The notes beneath the pieces were generated by a model. That model was not told the origin of the DNA. It did no database searches and saw only the letters and a program-made list of their open reading frames with translations. A stretch of DNA of 32,303 nucleotides from Candidatus Poribacteria bacterium (lineage in GTDB: Bacteria > Poribacteria > WGA-4E > WGA-3G). This document shows positions 7,592 through 15,457 of the stretch, one piece after another (position 1 is the first letter of the stretch; each line of letters begins with the position of its first letter). The stretch lies in assembly GCA_012270875.1 (NCBI GenBank), contig JAAXHI010000147.1, positions 1 through 32,303 on the forward strand. Reading direction: 5' to 3'. Both the position numbers and the translations under genes were made by a program.

Positions 7592-8265
7592 GTGTGTGTT
7601 ATTCGGGGAGTTTTACCGGATGCGGCGTTGTGTGCGTGGCGTGTCGTTTCAGGTAAGCGATAGCCTTGACAACAAGCTAATGTCCATGTGCGAGCTGAAT
7701 CCAAGGAGATTCGGTGTCCTATAGACACGTACACCACCCGAACGTTTGTACGGGTCCGAACTGCGGCACCAATCACTTCCGCTTTGTCTGTGAGGTATGT
7801 GTAAGCACCTTGTTCCGCGTCAGGTTCTTTGTATCGTCCCCAGAGCCGGGATTTTGCGCAACCGATTGTCGGCTTATCCAAGATCAACCCCAAATGGGAT
7901 GCGAGTCCGAATCGTCTTGGGTGTGCGATGCCTTGTCCATCTACTATTACCAGATCTGGTATCGTTTGCAGTTGTGCAAATGCTGTTAGCAGTGGTGGGA
8001 TTTCCCGAAAGGACAACAACCCCGGTATATAAGGAAAACGAACAGGGCTCTGTGTAACCACGCTATCTACCACCTGCAGTTCGGGGAAGCTGAGGACAAC
8101 CACGGATGCGATTGCGGTGTCCTTTTTCAACCCGATGTCTACGCCAGCAACGGTGTTGATTGTCCCAAACTGGTCTGTTTGAATCACCTGTGTGCGGAGT
8201 TCGTTTTGGAGCTGCCGCGCTTCTTCAGGTTTAACATCCCACGAGTGGAGGGCGCGATATTTCAT
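7588..8265 (-). CDS. nfi: Endonuclease V (deoxyinosine 3'-endonuclease)
   Basis: A 225-aa endonuclease V, which nicks DNA near deoxyinosine from adenine deamination. Family motifs are intact: AGVDIG with metal ligand D43, PYIPGLLSFRE with wedge Y79 and E88, and VDGQGIAHPRRFGLASHLG with D109. IGCAKSRLWG, GHRISLDSARTW and YRLPETTRHAH follow. These match E. coli Nfi closely from memory. The length is normal. It heads an operon with the 263-aa protein and sulfatase. The consensus promoter at 8362-8390 lies about 90 nt upstream. The Shine-Dalgarno sequence before ATG 8265 is poor. A DNA-repair enzyme coupled to a sulfatase is not a functional pairing I know. Confidence 0.93.
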   Translation of the reverse strand: MKYRALHSWDVKPEEARQLQNELRTQVIQTDQFGTINTVAGVDIGLKKDTAIASVVVLSFPELQVVDSVVTQSPVRFPYIPGLLSFREIPPLLTAFAQLQTIPDLVIVDGQGIAHPRRFGLASHLGLILDKPTIGCAKSRLWGRYKEPDAEQGAYTYLTDKAEVIGAAVRTRTNVRVVYVSIGHRISLDSARTWTLACCQGYRLPETTRHAHNAASGKTPRITHT

Positions 8266-8361
8266 AGCTGCCGCTGTTCGTTTTCAATGTAAACGTCATC
8301 TTGTATTACAACATTTCAGGCACCAAGAAACCGGTGGCAATCACCCACTGAATGCTGAATA

Positions 8362-8390
8362 ATTATAACACAAAAACCTTCAATTGTCAA
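8362..8390 (-). promoter_or_regulatory. Perfect sigma-70 promoter for the nfi operon
   Basis: On the minus strand TTGACA (8385-8390) is followed after exactly 17 bases by TATAAT (8362-8367), matching consensus at all 12 positions. Transcription would begin near 8355, about 90 nt before the endonuclease V start codon. Confidence 0.85.
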
Positions 8391-8422
8391 GCCATTTCGG
8401 TGTCATCTACGCGTAGAAACGG

Positions 8423-8578
8423 CTATTTTTTAGATGTTGTCTTTTTGATTTCAATGGTGCCGGGCTTCGTGATATGCCGGATGCCCGCGAAAAAGGCAGA
8501 GAGGATCAGATAACCGCCACCAATACCGATGAGAGCACCTAAACTACCAATAATGATTTCTACTCCGTTGAACATCAT
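8423..8578 (-). CDS. Small single-pass membrane protein, 51 aa
   Basis: The frame ATG 8578 to TAG 8423 encodes MMFNGVEIIIGSLGALIGIG followed by GGYLILSAFFAG and a basic tail (IRHITKPGTIEIKKTTSKK). Residues 6-32 form one hydrophobic, glycine-rich helix, a good membrane segment. The tail would sit in the cytoplasm. GAGGAG lies 6 bases before the first ATG, an excellent ribosome binding site, which is the main reason to trust so short a gene. It lies just upstream of the nfi promoter on the same strand. No function can be assigned. Confidence 0.65.
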   Translation of the reverse strand: MMFNGVEIIIGSLGALIGIGGGYLILSAFFAGIRHITKPGTIEIKKTTSKK

Positions 8579-9020
8579 GATATTCTCCTCAACATGAGAT
8601 TTGTATGATAGCCCTATGTGAGCCTATTGACGTTGCTCAGACTTTAATCTGTCGCCAGAATTATTGCAAGTAAACGAAAGTATTTATTAATCGGTTTCAC
8701 TTTTGTTTATTAAATTTACCTATCCACGAAAGACTTGGTAATAATTAACATGAATTACATCACATCAAAGGTGTAGCAAGAACCGTGCCAATGCAGAAAC
8801 GTCAAAATGGGGGGATAAGTTCGGAAAGTGTGTGTTACTTGACACAACTGGACTGTAATTTTGAAGGGACTGTATCAAAATAGAAACACTTTGATGTCTA
8901 ACGACCGACTGACTAAAGTCAGGGGAAACCTGTTTTAAGAAGACACCCCTCTTTCTCGCGATATACAACCTCAGGCACTTCCGAAATCGAGAGGTGTTCG
9001 AGCGAACAAACGTCATCGAG
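8579..9020. other. Intergenic region without a convincing gene
   Basis: About 440 bp lie between the small membrane gene and the NadD-like gene. Most is AT-rich in the left half (8640-8760). A 20-base motif at 8864-8883 recurs at 9813-9832. The only sizeable open frame (minus, 8765-9067) has no ribosome binding site, runs into the NadD-like gene and looks compositionally random. I see no terminator or RNA gene. Confidence 0.5.
8864..8883 (+). repeat. Short dispersed repeat, copy 1
   Basis: The sequence aagggactgtatcaaaatag matches 18 of 20 bases of 9813-9832. The two copies are direct repeats flanking the NadD-like gene. The core GGGACTGTGT-AAAAT resembles ends of some insertion sequences, but no transposase is present, so the origin is open. 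Confidence 0.4.
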
Positions 9021-9782
9021 TTAGGAAAGACATTCGTCAAGCATCGCAAAAATACTCGGTGGTACAAGGTGTTTAATATTTTCGCCGTGCGTTAACAGTT
9101 CGCGAACCTCTGTTGAAGACATATAGGCATAAGCATCCGGCAACAGCACGCTTGAGACGTAAGCGGAATACTGACAGATTTCCGGTTGTGCCATGAAAGT
9201 TTCTATGGTCTGGATATCCGCCTCCGCACGGTTGGCAACGATGAAGCGAGCTGCGATAAAGAGTTCTTTCAGTTCAGCGTGAAAGTCTGTGTAATATTTT
9301 GCGTCAAAGATCCTGATGAGGGTATCATATCCGACAATAAAGTAAAATTCGGTTTCCGACGGGAAAATAGTTTTCAAGGCGGTGACTTTATCAATATATC
9401 TGCCGTGGCTTGAGACACCGACAGAAAACCGTTGTCGATTCTCCGCGTATTTTTTAACCGTCAAAAGTCTCGCAGCGAGCGGTAAACCGAAGACCGATTT
9501 ATCTACGTTTGCCTTCGCAAGGAGCAGGAGCAGTTCATCTAACTGATACTTGGCGACCGTATCCTCTATCATCCTCGTATGTGCAAGGGTCAACGGGTTG
9601 AAGGAACCTGAAAAAATACCGAGTTTCTTACCACACTTATGTATCGGCGGTGCAGCACGGTGGACGAGTTCTATTTGCGGCGGTGCCGCTGGATCCAACT
9701 GATTAAAGAGTTCGGTATACCGCCCATAGTCTGGATGGGTTTCGCATTTTTGTATTAACAGATCCAATAGTGAGTTTGCCAT
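9021..9782 (-). CDS. NadD/CoaD-type nucleotidyltransferase (probable nicotinate-nucleotide adenylyltransferase)
   Basis: A 253-aa HIGH-superfamily nucleotidyltransferase. The nucleotide-binding signature is GIFSGSFNPLTLAHTRMIE (from residue 55), with H68 in the HxxH-like position, and the C-terminal MSSTEVRELL (221-230) is the ISSTxxR motif. These suit NadD, which adenylates nicotinate mononucleotide in NAD synthesis. The N-terminus carries about 50 residues not found in typical NadD (190-215 aa), and the middle (FYFIVGYDTLIRIFDAKYY) fits the family's 'fiiG.D.l..l..W' region loosely. A related adenylyltransferase is therefore possible. It is the last gene of the minus-strand operon that includes mazG, which also works on nucleotides. 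A 52-bp gap separates the two. Confidence 0.75.
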   Translation of the reverse strand: MANSLLDLLIQKCETHPDYGRYTELFNQLDPAAPPQIELVHRAAPPIHKCGKKLGIFSGSFNPLTLAHTRMIEDTVAKYQLDELLLLLAKANVDKSVFGLPLAARLLTVKKYAENRQRFSVGVSSHGRYIDKVTALKTIFPSETEFYFIVGYDTLIRIFDAKYYTDFHAELKELFIAARFIVANRAEADIQTIETFMAQPEICQYSAYVSSVLLPDAYAYMSSTEVRELLTHGENIKHLVPPSIFAMLDECLS

Positions 9783-9812
9783 TACAGTACACCCGTGTTC
9801 GTGTTTTGGTCA

Positions 9813-9832
9813 AAGGGACTGTGTGAAAATAG
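9813..9832 (+). repeat. Short dispersed repeat, copy 2
   Basis: The sequence aagggactgtgtgaaaatag sits in the 52-bp gap between mazG and the NadD-like gene, ending two bases before the mazG stop codon. It matches 18 of 20 bases of 8864-8883 in the same orientation. Confidence 0.4.
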
Positions 9833-9834
9833 GA

Positions 9835-10626
9835 TTAATCCGTGTTGGCTTCGGCTTTCTTCGCCGCTTCCCAGATAGTGTCTAAACTTTCTAAGTCTTG
9901 CGCCTCAAAATTCGTGCCGCGGCGTTCTAATTCTGCTTCCATCCATTTAAAACGTTCCGTAAATTTTCGGTTCGCCTGTCGCAACGACTCTTCGGCTTGA
10001 ATCTCCATAAAGCGACACAGATTAACGATGGCAAACAAAAGGTCGCCGAGTTCCATTGCTGTTGCTTCTGGTTCATCTGCGTTGATACTCACTTTAACCT
10101 CTTCGAGTTCTTCCTCAACCTTAGCAACAACATCTTTAAGTTCGTCCCAATCGAAGCCGACACGTGCGGCTCGGTTCTGTATTTTCTGGGCACGGAGCAG
10201 TGTGGGGAGCGCGCTCGGTATCCCGTCAAGTACGGATTTCCGATCCTCATAGCCTGCCTCTTGGCGTTTGATCGCCTCCCAATTCTTCACAACTTCTGTT
10301 GAATCTTCAACGTTGACATCGCCAAAGACGTGTGGGTGGCGGCGGATCAGTTTTTCTGTTAGTATTTCAATCACACCGTAAATGTCAAAATCCTCGTGTT
10401 CTGCTGCGATCTGTGCTTGGAGCATGATGTTCATGAGGACATCTCCGAGTTCCTCTTTCAGTTTCTCTGGATCACCTGCATCAATCGCTTCAAGGGTCTC
10501 GTAGGTTTCCTCAATGAGTGTAGGTTTCAGCGTTTCATGCGTCTGCTCGCGATCCCATGGACATCCATTTTCGCTCCTTAATGTGGCTATGACATCAACA
10601 AGTTCTTCAAATAGATTTTTTGGCAT
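9835..10626 (-). CDS. mazG: Nucleoside triphosphate pyrophosphohydrolase MazG
   Basis: A 263-aa, two-domain MazG, which hydrolyses NTPs and dNTPs to the monophosphate and pyrophosphate and can lower (p)ppGpp or remove faulty nucleotides. Family hallmarks are LRSENGCPWDREQTHETLKP, the EE(T/S)YE metal-binding helix with ELGDVLMNI, RRHPHVFGDV, NWEAIK and the second domain's EELEEVK...ELGDLLFAIVNL. ATG 10626 is chosen because AAGGA lies about 8 bases upstream. A GTG at 10641 would overlap the preceding gene by 4 bp but has no clear binding site. The length is that of E. coli MazG (263 aa). No mazEF pair is adjacent, although a MazF-like gene lies 14 kb away on the other strand. Confidence 0.93.
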   Translation of the reverse strand: MPKNLFEELVDVIATLRSENGCPWDREQTHETLKPTLIEETYETLEAIDAGDPEKLKEELGDVLMNIMLQAQIAAEHEDFDIYGVIEILTEKLIRRHPHVFGDVNVEDSTEVVKNWEAIKRQEAGYEDRKSVLDGIPSALPTLLRAQKIQNRAARVGFDWDELKDVVAKVEEELEEVKVSINADEPEATAMELGDLLFAIVNLCRFMEIQAEESLRQANRKFTERFKWMEAELERRGTNFEAQDLESLDTIWEAAKKAEANTD

Positions 10627-10637
10627 ACAGGTTTCCT

Positions 10638-11918
10638 TCACTTTGTCCCCGTTTTGTTTTTCAAGTGCTTAACGTGTTTCTGTACCTCTGGGTAGCGTTT
10701 CGCCTCCGAGAAATAGGTGAGATAGAGTTCATAGAGTTGGAGGGCGCGAGCATAGTTTTTCTGTGTTTCTGCCTTACGCGCACGCGCTTCTAATGCGTCC
10801 GCTTTCGCATTCAACAATTCACTGAGCATTTGCGTGGCACGTTCTGCGAAAATGCTCATGGCATAATTATCGCGAAAACTTTCTAACGCCTTTACGACTT
10901 GAGCGTATGGTTTCGTCGCCGCTGCTTTTTTTAGTTGGTTGAGTTGTGTCTCCGCTTCAGTCGCAAGGCGTGTCTCGGCTTCTTTCGCCGTGCGACATAA
11001 TTCCGTATCAGGCAGAATCTCCGCAATTTGGGTATAAAGCGTGAATGCCTCTCCGAGTCTGCCACTTTTCTCAGCGATCTGTGCTTTCTCAAACCCGGAC
11101 TTAGCCTGTTTCGCGGGTCCATAAGCGATAAGCCATTCCCGCATTTTTGTTTTCGTCAACCACTTTGGAGAGAGCGTATGGGTTTCATCTTGCCACCCCT
11201 CAAACGTCACATCCGCGCCCCATTCCGTATAAAACCCAGATGCGCGTTTCGCGCGTGGATAGTGCGGATCATCCAATTCACCTGCGCCGAAGAAAATAGG
11301 GTGCTTACGAATCAGTTCCGATGGTGGTGGCTCCGTATCCACCATGCTTCTCCCTGCACCCAGAATCAGAAAACCTGCTAACCGTTCCAGCAGCTGCTCC
11401 CCTAAAATGGTCGTCGAATAACCGCCTTGGCTATAGCCACCCATGAAGATATAATCCGTCGCAATATTAAGACGCGCTGACACAAGTGCCATCACTTCAT
11501 TAAAGAACGCCTTTTCAGGTGCTGTTTTGTCAGGACTGAGTCCCTTGTGGTAGTCATCAGTCGCGTAATTCATACCGACAACGATGAAGCCTTTCCCTTT
11601 TGTTATCTGTTTGAAGGGCCACGTCGTCGCATGCCCCCGATAGCCGTGGTAACAGAAAATGATCGGAAAGGGACGTTTGTCGGTGTAATCCGCCGGAACG
11701 TAAAGTAGAAAAGTTTTCCCTGTTTTTGGTGCTGTGATACGTACTTCCTTTCCCGGCAATAATTCCGCGGCGGACATTGGCATATCGGCGGCGAGGACAC
11801 TATTACATAATAGGAAAAGAAGGAGTATGCTGAAGCAAGCGGTTTTTGCGCTACGGCGTGAATGGTTGGAATAGAGGCATTTGATATGGCAAGTTGCCCT
11901 AAAAAGGTGTGTTCTCAT
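10638..11918 (-). CDS. Secreted alpha/beta hydrolase (esterase/PHB-depolymerase-like) with C-terminal TPR-like tail
   Basis: A 426-aa exported hydrolase. An N-terminal hydrophobic stretch (about 28-43, FSILLLFLLCNSVLAA) is a signal peptide ending near A44. The hydrolase domain (about 55-265) shows PFPIIFCYHGYRG (oxyanion region), the nucleophile elbow GGYSQGG with S163, an acid at D216/D217 (GELDDPHY) and H247 in DETHTLSP. Residues 270-426 are helical and repeat-like (FEKAQIAEKSGRLGEAFTLY, ARKAETQKNYARALQLYELY), typical of TPRs. The substrate is unknown; esters or polymeric polyesters are plausible. The start overlaps the stop of the 233-aa gene by 4 bp. The native start could be internal, since the first 25 residues are long for a signal peptide. 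Confidence 0.78.
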   Translation of the reverse strand: MRTHLFRATCHIKCLYSNHSRRSAKTACFSILLLFLLCNSVLAADMPMSAAELLPGKEVRITAPKTGKTFLLYVPADYTDKRPFPIIFCYHGYRGHATTWPFKQITKGKGFIVVGMNYATDDYHKGLSPDKTAPEKAFFNEVMALVSARLNIATDYIFMGGYSQGGYSTTILGEQLLERLAGFLILGAGRSMVDTEPPPSELIRKHPIFFGAGELDDPHYPRAKRASGFYTEWGADVTFEGWQDETHTLSPKWLTKTKMREWLIAYGPAKQAKSGFEKAQIAEKSGRLGEAFTLYTQIAEILPDTELCRTAKEAETRLATEAETQLNQLKKAAATKPYAQVVKALESFRDNYAMSIFAERATQMLSELLNAKADALEARARKAETQKNYARALQLYELYLTYFSEAKRYPEVQKHVKHLKNKTGTK

Positions 11919-12616
11919 GCGTCTGTTTCACTCTCTTGAAGTGCCTCTAATTGAAGAATCAGTTGACCGAGTTGCAGCCGTAATAAGAGCGTATAGATTT
12001 GCATCAGGAGGGTAACTTGTGCTTCTGTCGGTAGATCGCTGGCATAAATCACTGCGAGCAATTTGTCAGCACGTTCGCGGATTTGCTCGGCTTTCTCTAA
12101 ATCGTCTGTTTCCGTCTCTGGCGTACTCTCTTTGATAAACTGCCAAATACGATCCTGAATTTCGAGCATATAATTCTTTGCCATTGCGGTGCGCGCTTTC
12201 TTAGCAGAGTCCACCCAGATCGTATTTGCCTTCCAATTGAGCATAAAAGCGATACTGTTGATAACCACATCGCGAAGCGTGTCCTCGCCAGAGATTAGTT
12301 CTTCTAAGTTGGTTATCCCTTCTGCTTCTGCAGAGAAGGTGCGTACCCGCGTAAAGTCCTTCAAGTTTGTTAGCACCAATTCGTTGTCGGCGATGAGTCT
12401 CCAAAAATCAGCACTCGTTGAGAGTAAGACCTCTAAGTGATTACAGATCGTATCGGGAATTTGGGCGCGAACGCAGTAGTAGTGGAGACTGTGGAGTTGG
12501 CTCCGAAAAAAATGCAAACTCTCAGCCGTCTGGATTTCCGAGGAGCGAGCAATCTGCGGGAGAAGTTCTTCCCGAATCTGATTTAAAAGTGTAGGAACAG
12601 TGCGTTCAATGTTCAT
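11915..12616 (-). CDS. Hypothetical all-helical protein, 233 aa
   Basis: I do not recognise a family. The protein is predicted almost wholly helical, with Leu-rich amphipathic stretches at both ends (LLNQIREELLPQIARSSE near the start, VTLLMQIYTLLLRLQLGQLI near the end) and an acidic segment ESTPETETDDLEKAEQ around 165-180. It has no signal peptide or clear membrane segment. It sits 5 bp after the protease-TPR gene and overlaps the hydrolase start by 4 bp, so it is co-translated with two exported proteins. Two scattered Cys and no charged catalytic cluster argue against an enzyme; a scaffold or partner role is only a guess. Confidence 0.75.
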   Translation of the reverse strand: MNIERTVPTLLNQIREELLPQIARSSEIQTAESLHFFRSQLHSLHYYCVRAQIPDTICNHLEVLLSTSADFWRLIADNELVLTNLKDFTRVRTFSAEAEGITNLEELISGEDTLRDVVINSIAFMLNWKANTIWVDSAKKARTAMAKNYMLEIQDRIWQFIKESTPETETDDLEKAEQIRERADKLLAVIYASDLPTEAQVTLLMQIYTLLLRLQLGQLILQLEALQESETDA

Positions 12617-12621
12617 ATTGT

Positions 12622-15147
12622 TTAGTTTGCTTGTTTTTCAGACGCTGCTTCTAATTGCTTCTTTTTTTCAAAGGCGGTTCTTGCTGCTTTTGCTTTGCCA
12701 CGGGCTGCGTTTGCGAGTCCAAGACCCACATAGTGCAAAGCGTTATCGGCTAACTTAGTAGCTGCCTTAAAATCTTCAATTGCCGACGCATACAATTTTC
12801 GTGCTTCCTTTGAATGTCCGTGCTTCGCTTTCGCGTAACCCAGTAGGTAGCGCACCTTCCCTCGAAAATGGTAAGAAAAATTAAAATTTGATTTCTGTTC
12901 AAGTGCCTTATTAAAATCGTGAAGCGCTGCTTGATAGTCTTCAATCGCCTCGTTGTGGTCACAAATAGCCCCGCGTAGGAGTTTTGTCACGCCTCTATTT
13001 GTGTAGTGATAAGTTAGATCATTCTTGGCGGCTAACTTAATGGTTTCATCGTAGTTTTGGATGGCTTCTTTATATAGGTTCTGCGCGCCTTCTAAATCCG
13101 CTAAATCCGCTTTGTGTCTTCCAAGTTTTTCTTTTATCTTCCCTAAACCGTCGTATGCCTTGGCTCGAAAATTTTTGGCACGCTCAAGATTTTTGCTTAA
13201 CGTAAGACTTTTGTCAAAGTGTTCAATTGCTTCTTCATAATCACCGTTTTTGTAGGCTTCATTGCCCCAATGATTGTAGGCGATGATGAAATCTACTTTA
13301 GCCGCTATATTCTTCTGCAAAGTTTCCTTTGCCTCCGCTCTGGCTCTGTAAGCTTCAGCATAAATCGCTGGATTCTTTAATTTAATAGCTTGATCAAAGG
13401 CGTTAATTGCTGCTTGATATTCTCCGAGACGATGCTGCGTTATACCTAATTTGTAGTAAGCTTCTGGGTAATTTAGATTTAGTTTGATAGCAGTTTTAAA
13501 ATCAGCATCCGCTGCTTGATAATCACCGTCGTCACTAAGCAAGAGTTGCACATCGCCGCGTGCATAATAGGCTTCGGCATAATCTGAATTCTGGTTGATA
13601 GCCGTTGTATAATCTTGAATAGCACCTTCATAGTCGCTGCTTTTCTGCTTTGCATTGCCCCGCGCATAATAGGTCTTGCCATCCGGATTTAACGCAATGG
13701 ATTTATCAAATTTTCTAATTGCCTTTTGATAGTTATTGCTGTTAGCATCGGCGCTACCCCAGCAATAGTAAGATTTAGCAAAGTTTAGATTCGCTTTTTC
13801 ATATTGACCTAAGTTTTTCTGCATGTCACCAAGATTGAGGTAGATCTGTCCCAACTGCGTATAATCTGAATTTAGGTTGATGGCTTCTGTATAGTCGTCA
13901 AGTGCGCTTGCGTAATCTGGGTTAGACTTTTTTGCTTGCGCAGTGCCCCGATTAAGATAGGCGTAAGCGTGTTTCGGATTTCGTTTGATGGCTTCGGTAT
14001 AGTCGTCAATTGCTTCATCGTAGTCGTTCCTATTCAATTTTACGTTGCCTCGGTTGTTATAGGCATGAGCATCCATCGGATTTCGTTTGATGGCTTCGGT
14101 ATAGTCGTCAATTGCCCCTACATAATCTGGGTTAGGTTTTCTTTTTTTCGCAATGCCCCGATGACGGTAAGCTTCGGCATGATCTGGATTTAACTCAAGC
14201 GTTTTGTTAAAGTCGTGAATTGCGTCTCCGTAGTTACCCTTGTTTAGATTCGCTATACCTCTAAGAAAGTAGACGGTGAAATTATCTGGGATCAATCCGA
14301 TAGCGTCATCCCAGTCTTTAACCGCCTCCTGATGCCGTTTGAGGGCGAATTTTGCCTGCCCTCGGATCGTGTAAGCATCAGCATACCGGTATAATGGAAT
14401 GGATTTATTAATACCTTCTATCGCCAGATCATAATCATGGTTTTCTAATTTATTATCTCCCCACATTTCGTAGACCAAGGCGAGTATAGGATCTTTCTTT
14501 TGCCAATCCGAGAGATTTTGCTCATCTGAATTAAGCAATGACTTCAGTGCCATTGAAGTGCTGGCGAAACTAAAATTCTCGACTGTAGAAACGGCGATTC
14601 CAATAACCTGTCCGTTGCTGTTTAGGACGGGTCCGCCACTATTTCCAGCAGAAACCACAGAAGCCTCGTGATTTTCTGGAAAACCTTCGGAGACCAACCG
14701 AAGTTGTTTGTCGCTGTTTCGGATGCCGTGTACTTTGCCCTTTGTGACATCGTAAGCTCCACCCGGGTAACCTGTGACGAAAATCGGTTCGTTTATTTTT
14801 CCTTCGCTAATTTCAAGTGGATCGCCTTTACCCTCCACCTTTAGAACAACCAAGTCACGGTCTATGTCATATCCAGTGACCTTTTCAATATTGTAAACTT
14901 TTGTTTTTCCGACAGCAAAAACTATTCTGGCACCGGCAATAACGTGGATATTGGTCGCAATTTTATTTTCGTCTACAAAAAAGCCGCTGCCGTTATGTAT
15001 ATTGCCGTTCGCATACCCGCTAATAATCAGGACTGTAGCATCTTTAGCACGCTGCTGTGGCGTCTGTGTACAAGAGCACAGGATTCCTAAAATGAGTAAT
15101 GCCAATAAAAATCTTCTGTTATATACCATAAATACTATCCGTTTCAT
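12622..15147 (-). CDS. Trypsin-like (HtrA-type) serine protease lipoprotein with about 15 TPR units
   Basis: An 841-aa envelope protein. A hydrophobic signal (12-23) ends in a lipobox-like LCSC, so C26 (or C24) may be lipidated. The protease domain (about 33-205) has H68 in TNIHVIAG, D98 in DIDRDLVVLKV and S170 in SAGNSGGP, with the GYPGG loop before it: a full S1C/HtrA-type triad. No PDZ domain follows. Residues 225-830 form about 15 TPRs ('YADAYTIRG', 'HAEAYRHRG', 'DAHAYNNRG'). Two units share a stretch of about 35 identical bases at a 102-bp period (13979 and 14081), showing recent unit duplication. It starts the minus-strand operon down to 9021. The start codon touches the repeat element at 15148-15270 and no Shine-Dalgarno sequence is visible, so M7 (15129) is an alternative start. 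Confidence 0.88.
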   Translation of the reverse strand: MKRIVFMVYNRRFLLALLILGILCSCTQTPQQRAKDATVLIISGYANGNIHNGSGFFVDENKIATNIHVIAGARIVFAVGKTKVYNIEKVTGYDIDRDLVVLKVEGKGDPLEISEGKINEPIFVTGYPGGAYDVTKGKVHGIRNSDKQLRLVSEGFPENHEASVVSAGNSGGPVLNSNGQVIGIAVSTVENFSFASTSMALKSLLNSDEQNLSDWQKKDPILALVYEMWGDNKLENHDYDLAIEGINKSIPLYRYADAYTIRGQAKFALKRHQEAVKDWDDAIGLIPDNFTVYFLRGIANLNKGNYGDAIHDFNKTLELNPDHAEAYRHRGIAKKRKPNPDYVGAIDDYTEAIKRNPMDAHAYNNRGNVKLNRNDYDEAIDDYTEAIKRNPKHAYAYLNRGTAQAKKSNPDYASALDDYTEAINLNSDYTQLGQIYLNLGDMQKNLGQYEKANLNFAKSYYCWGSADANSNNYQKAIRKFDKSIALNPDGKTYYARGNAKQKSSDYEGAIQDYTTAINQNSDYAEAYYARGDVQLLLSDDGDYQAADADFKTAIKLNLNYPEAYYKLGITQHRLGEYQAAINAFDQAIKLKNPAIYAEAYRARAEAKETLQKNIAAKVDFIIAYNHWGNEAYKNGDYEEAIEHFDKSLTLSKNLERAKNFRAKAYDGLGKIKEKLGRHKADLADLEGAQNLYKEAIQNYDETIKLAAKNDLTYHYTNRGVTKLLRGAICDHNEAIEDYQAALHDFNKALEQKSNFNFSYHFRGKVRYLLGYAKAKHGHSKEARKLYASAIEDFKAATKLADNALHYVGLGLANAARGKAKAARTAFEKKKQLEAASEKQAN

Positions 15148-15270
15148 AGTTTATAGTGGATTTCAGAATCAATGAGACACTCCACAGCGGGCGAGGAACC
15201 CTCGCCCCTACGAGGGGTGGTCTCCGCGATCGCTGAAATGTCTCTTTAATTATTGACTTTACTATAAATT
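15148..15270. mobile_element. MITE-like palindromic element next to the protease-TPR start codon
   Basis: About 123 bp. The outer arms TTTATAGT (15150-15157) and ACTATAAA (15261-15268) are inverted, and weaker complementarity extends inward to GAGACA (15174-15179) and TGTCTC (15239-15244). The centre carries a GC-rich hairpin, GGGCGAGG...CCTCGCCC (15189-15208), then CTACGAGGGG. It has no coding capacity. The layout fits a non-autonomous element of the kind spread through Poribacteria genomes. No clear target duplication is visible. Its left edge is the base next to ATG 15147. Confidence 0.6.
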
Positions 15271-15389
15271 TCGTTGCGAGTCCACAGATAGAGATTGAAC
15301 GGATTCAGAGAATCATTTCCGACCAGGGAAGAACTGTAAGTGTTTAATCTTTCTCTAATAGGATAGCAGGTTTTCTGTAAAAAGTCAAT

Positions 15390-15419
15390 TTGACAATTGT
15401 CGAAAAACTGTGTTAAAAT
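15390..15419 (+). promoter_or_regulatory. Sigma-70 promoter for the thioredoxin-fold gene
   Basis: TTGACA (15390-15395) is followed after 18 bases by TAAAAT (15414-15419). Transcription would begin near 15426, giving a leader of about 30 nt before ATG 15458, with TGGAGG 8 bases upstream of the start. Confidence 0.75.
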
Positions 15420-15457
15420 GTGGATAGGAAACACAAGGAGCGGATGGAGGACTGGTC

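Noticed and set aside
8765-9067. Minus-strand open frame of 100 codons
   Set aside because: No ribosome binding site, overlaps the end of the NadD-like gene, composition looks random and nothing resembles a known family.
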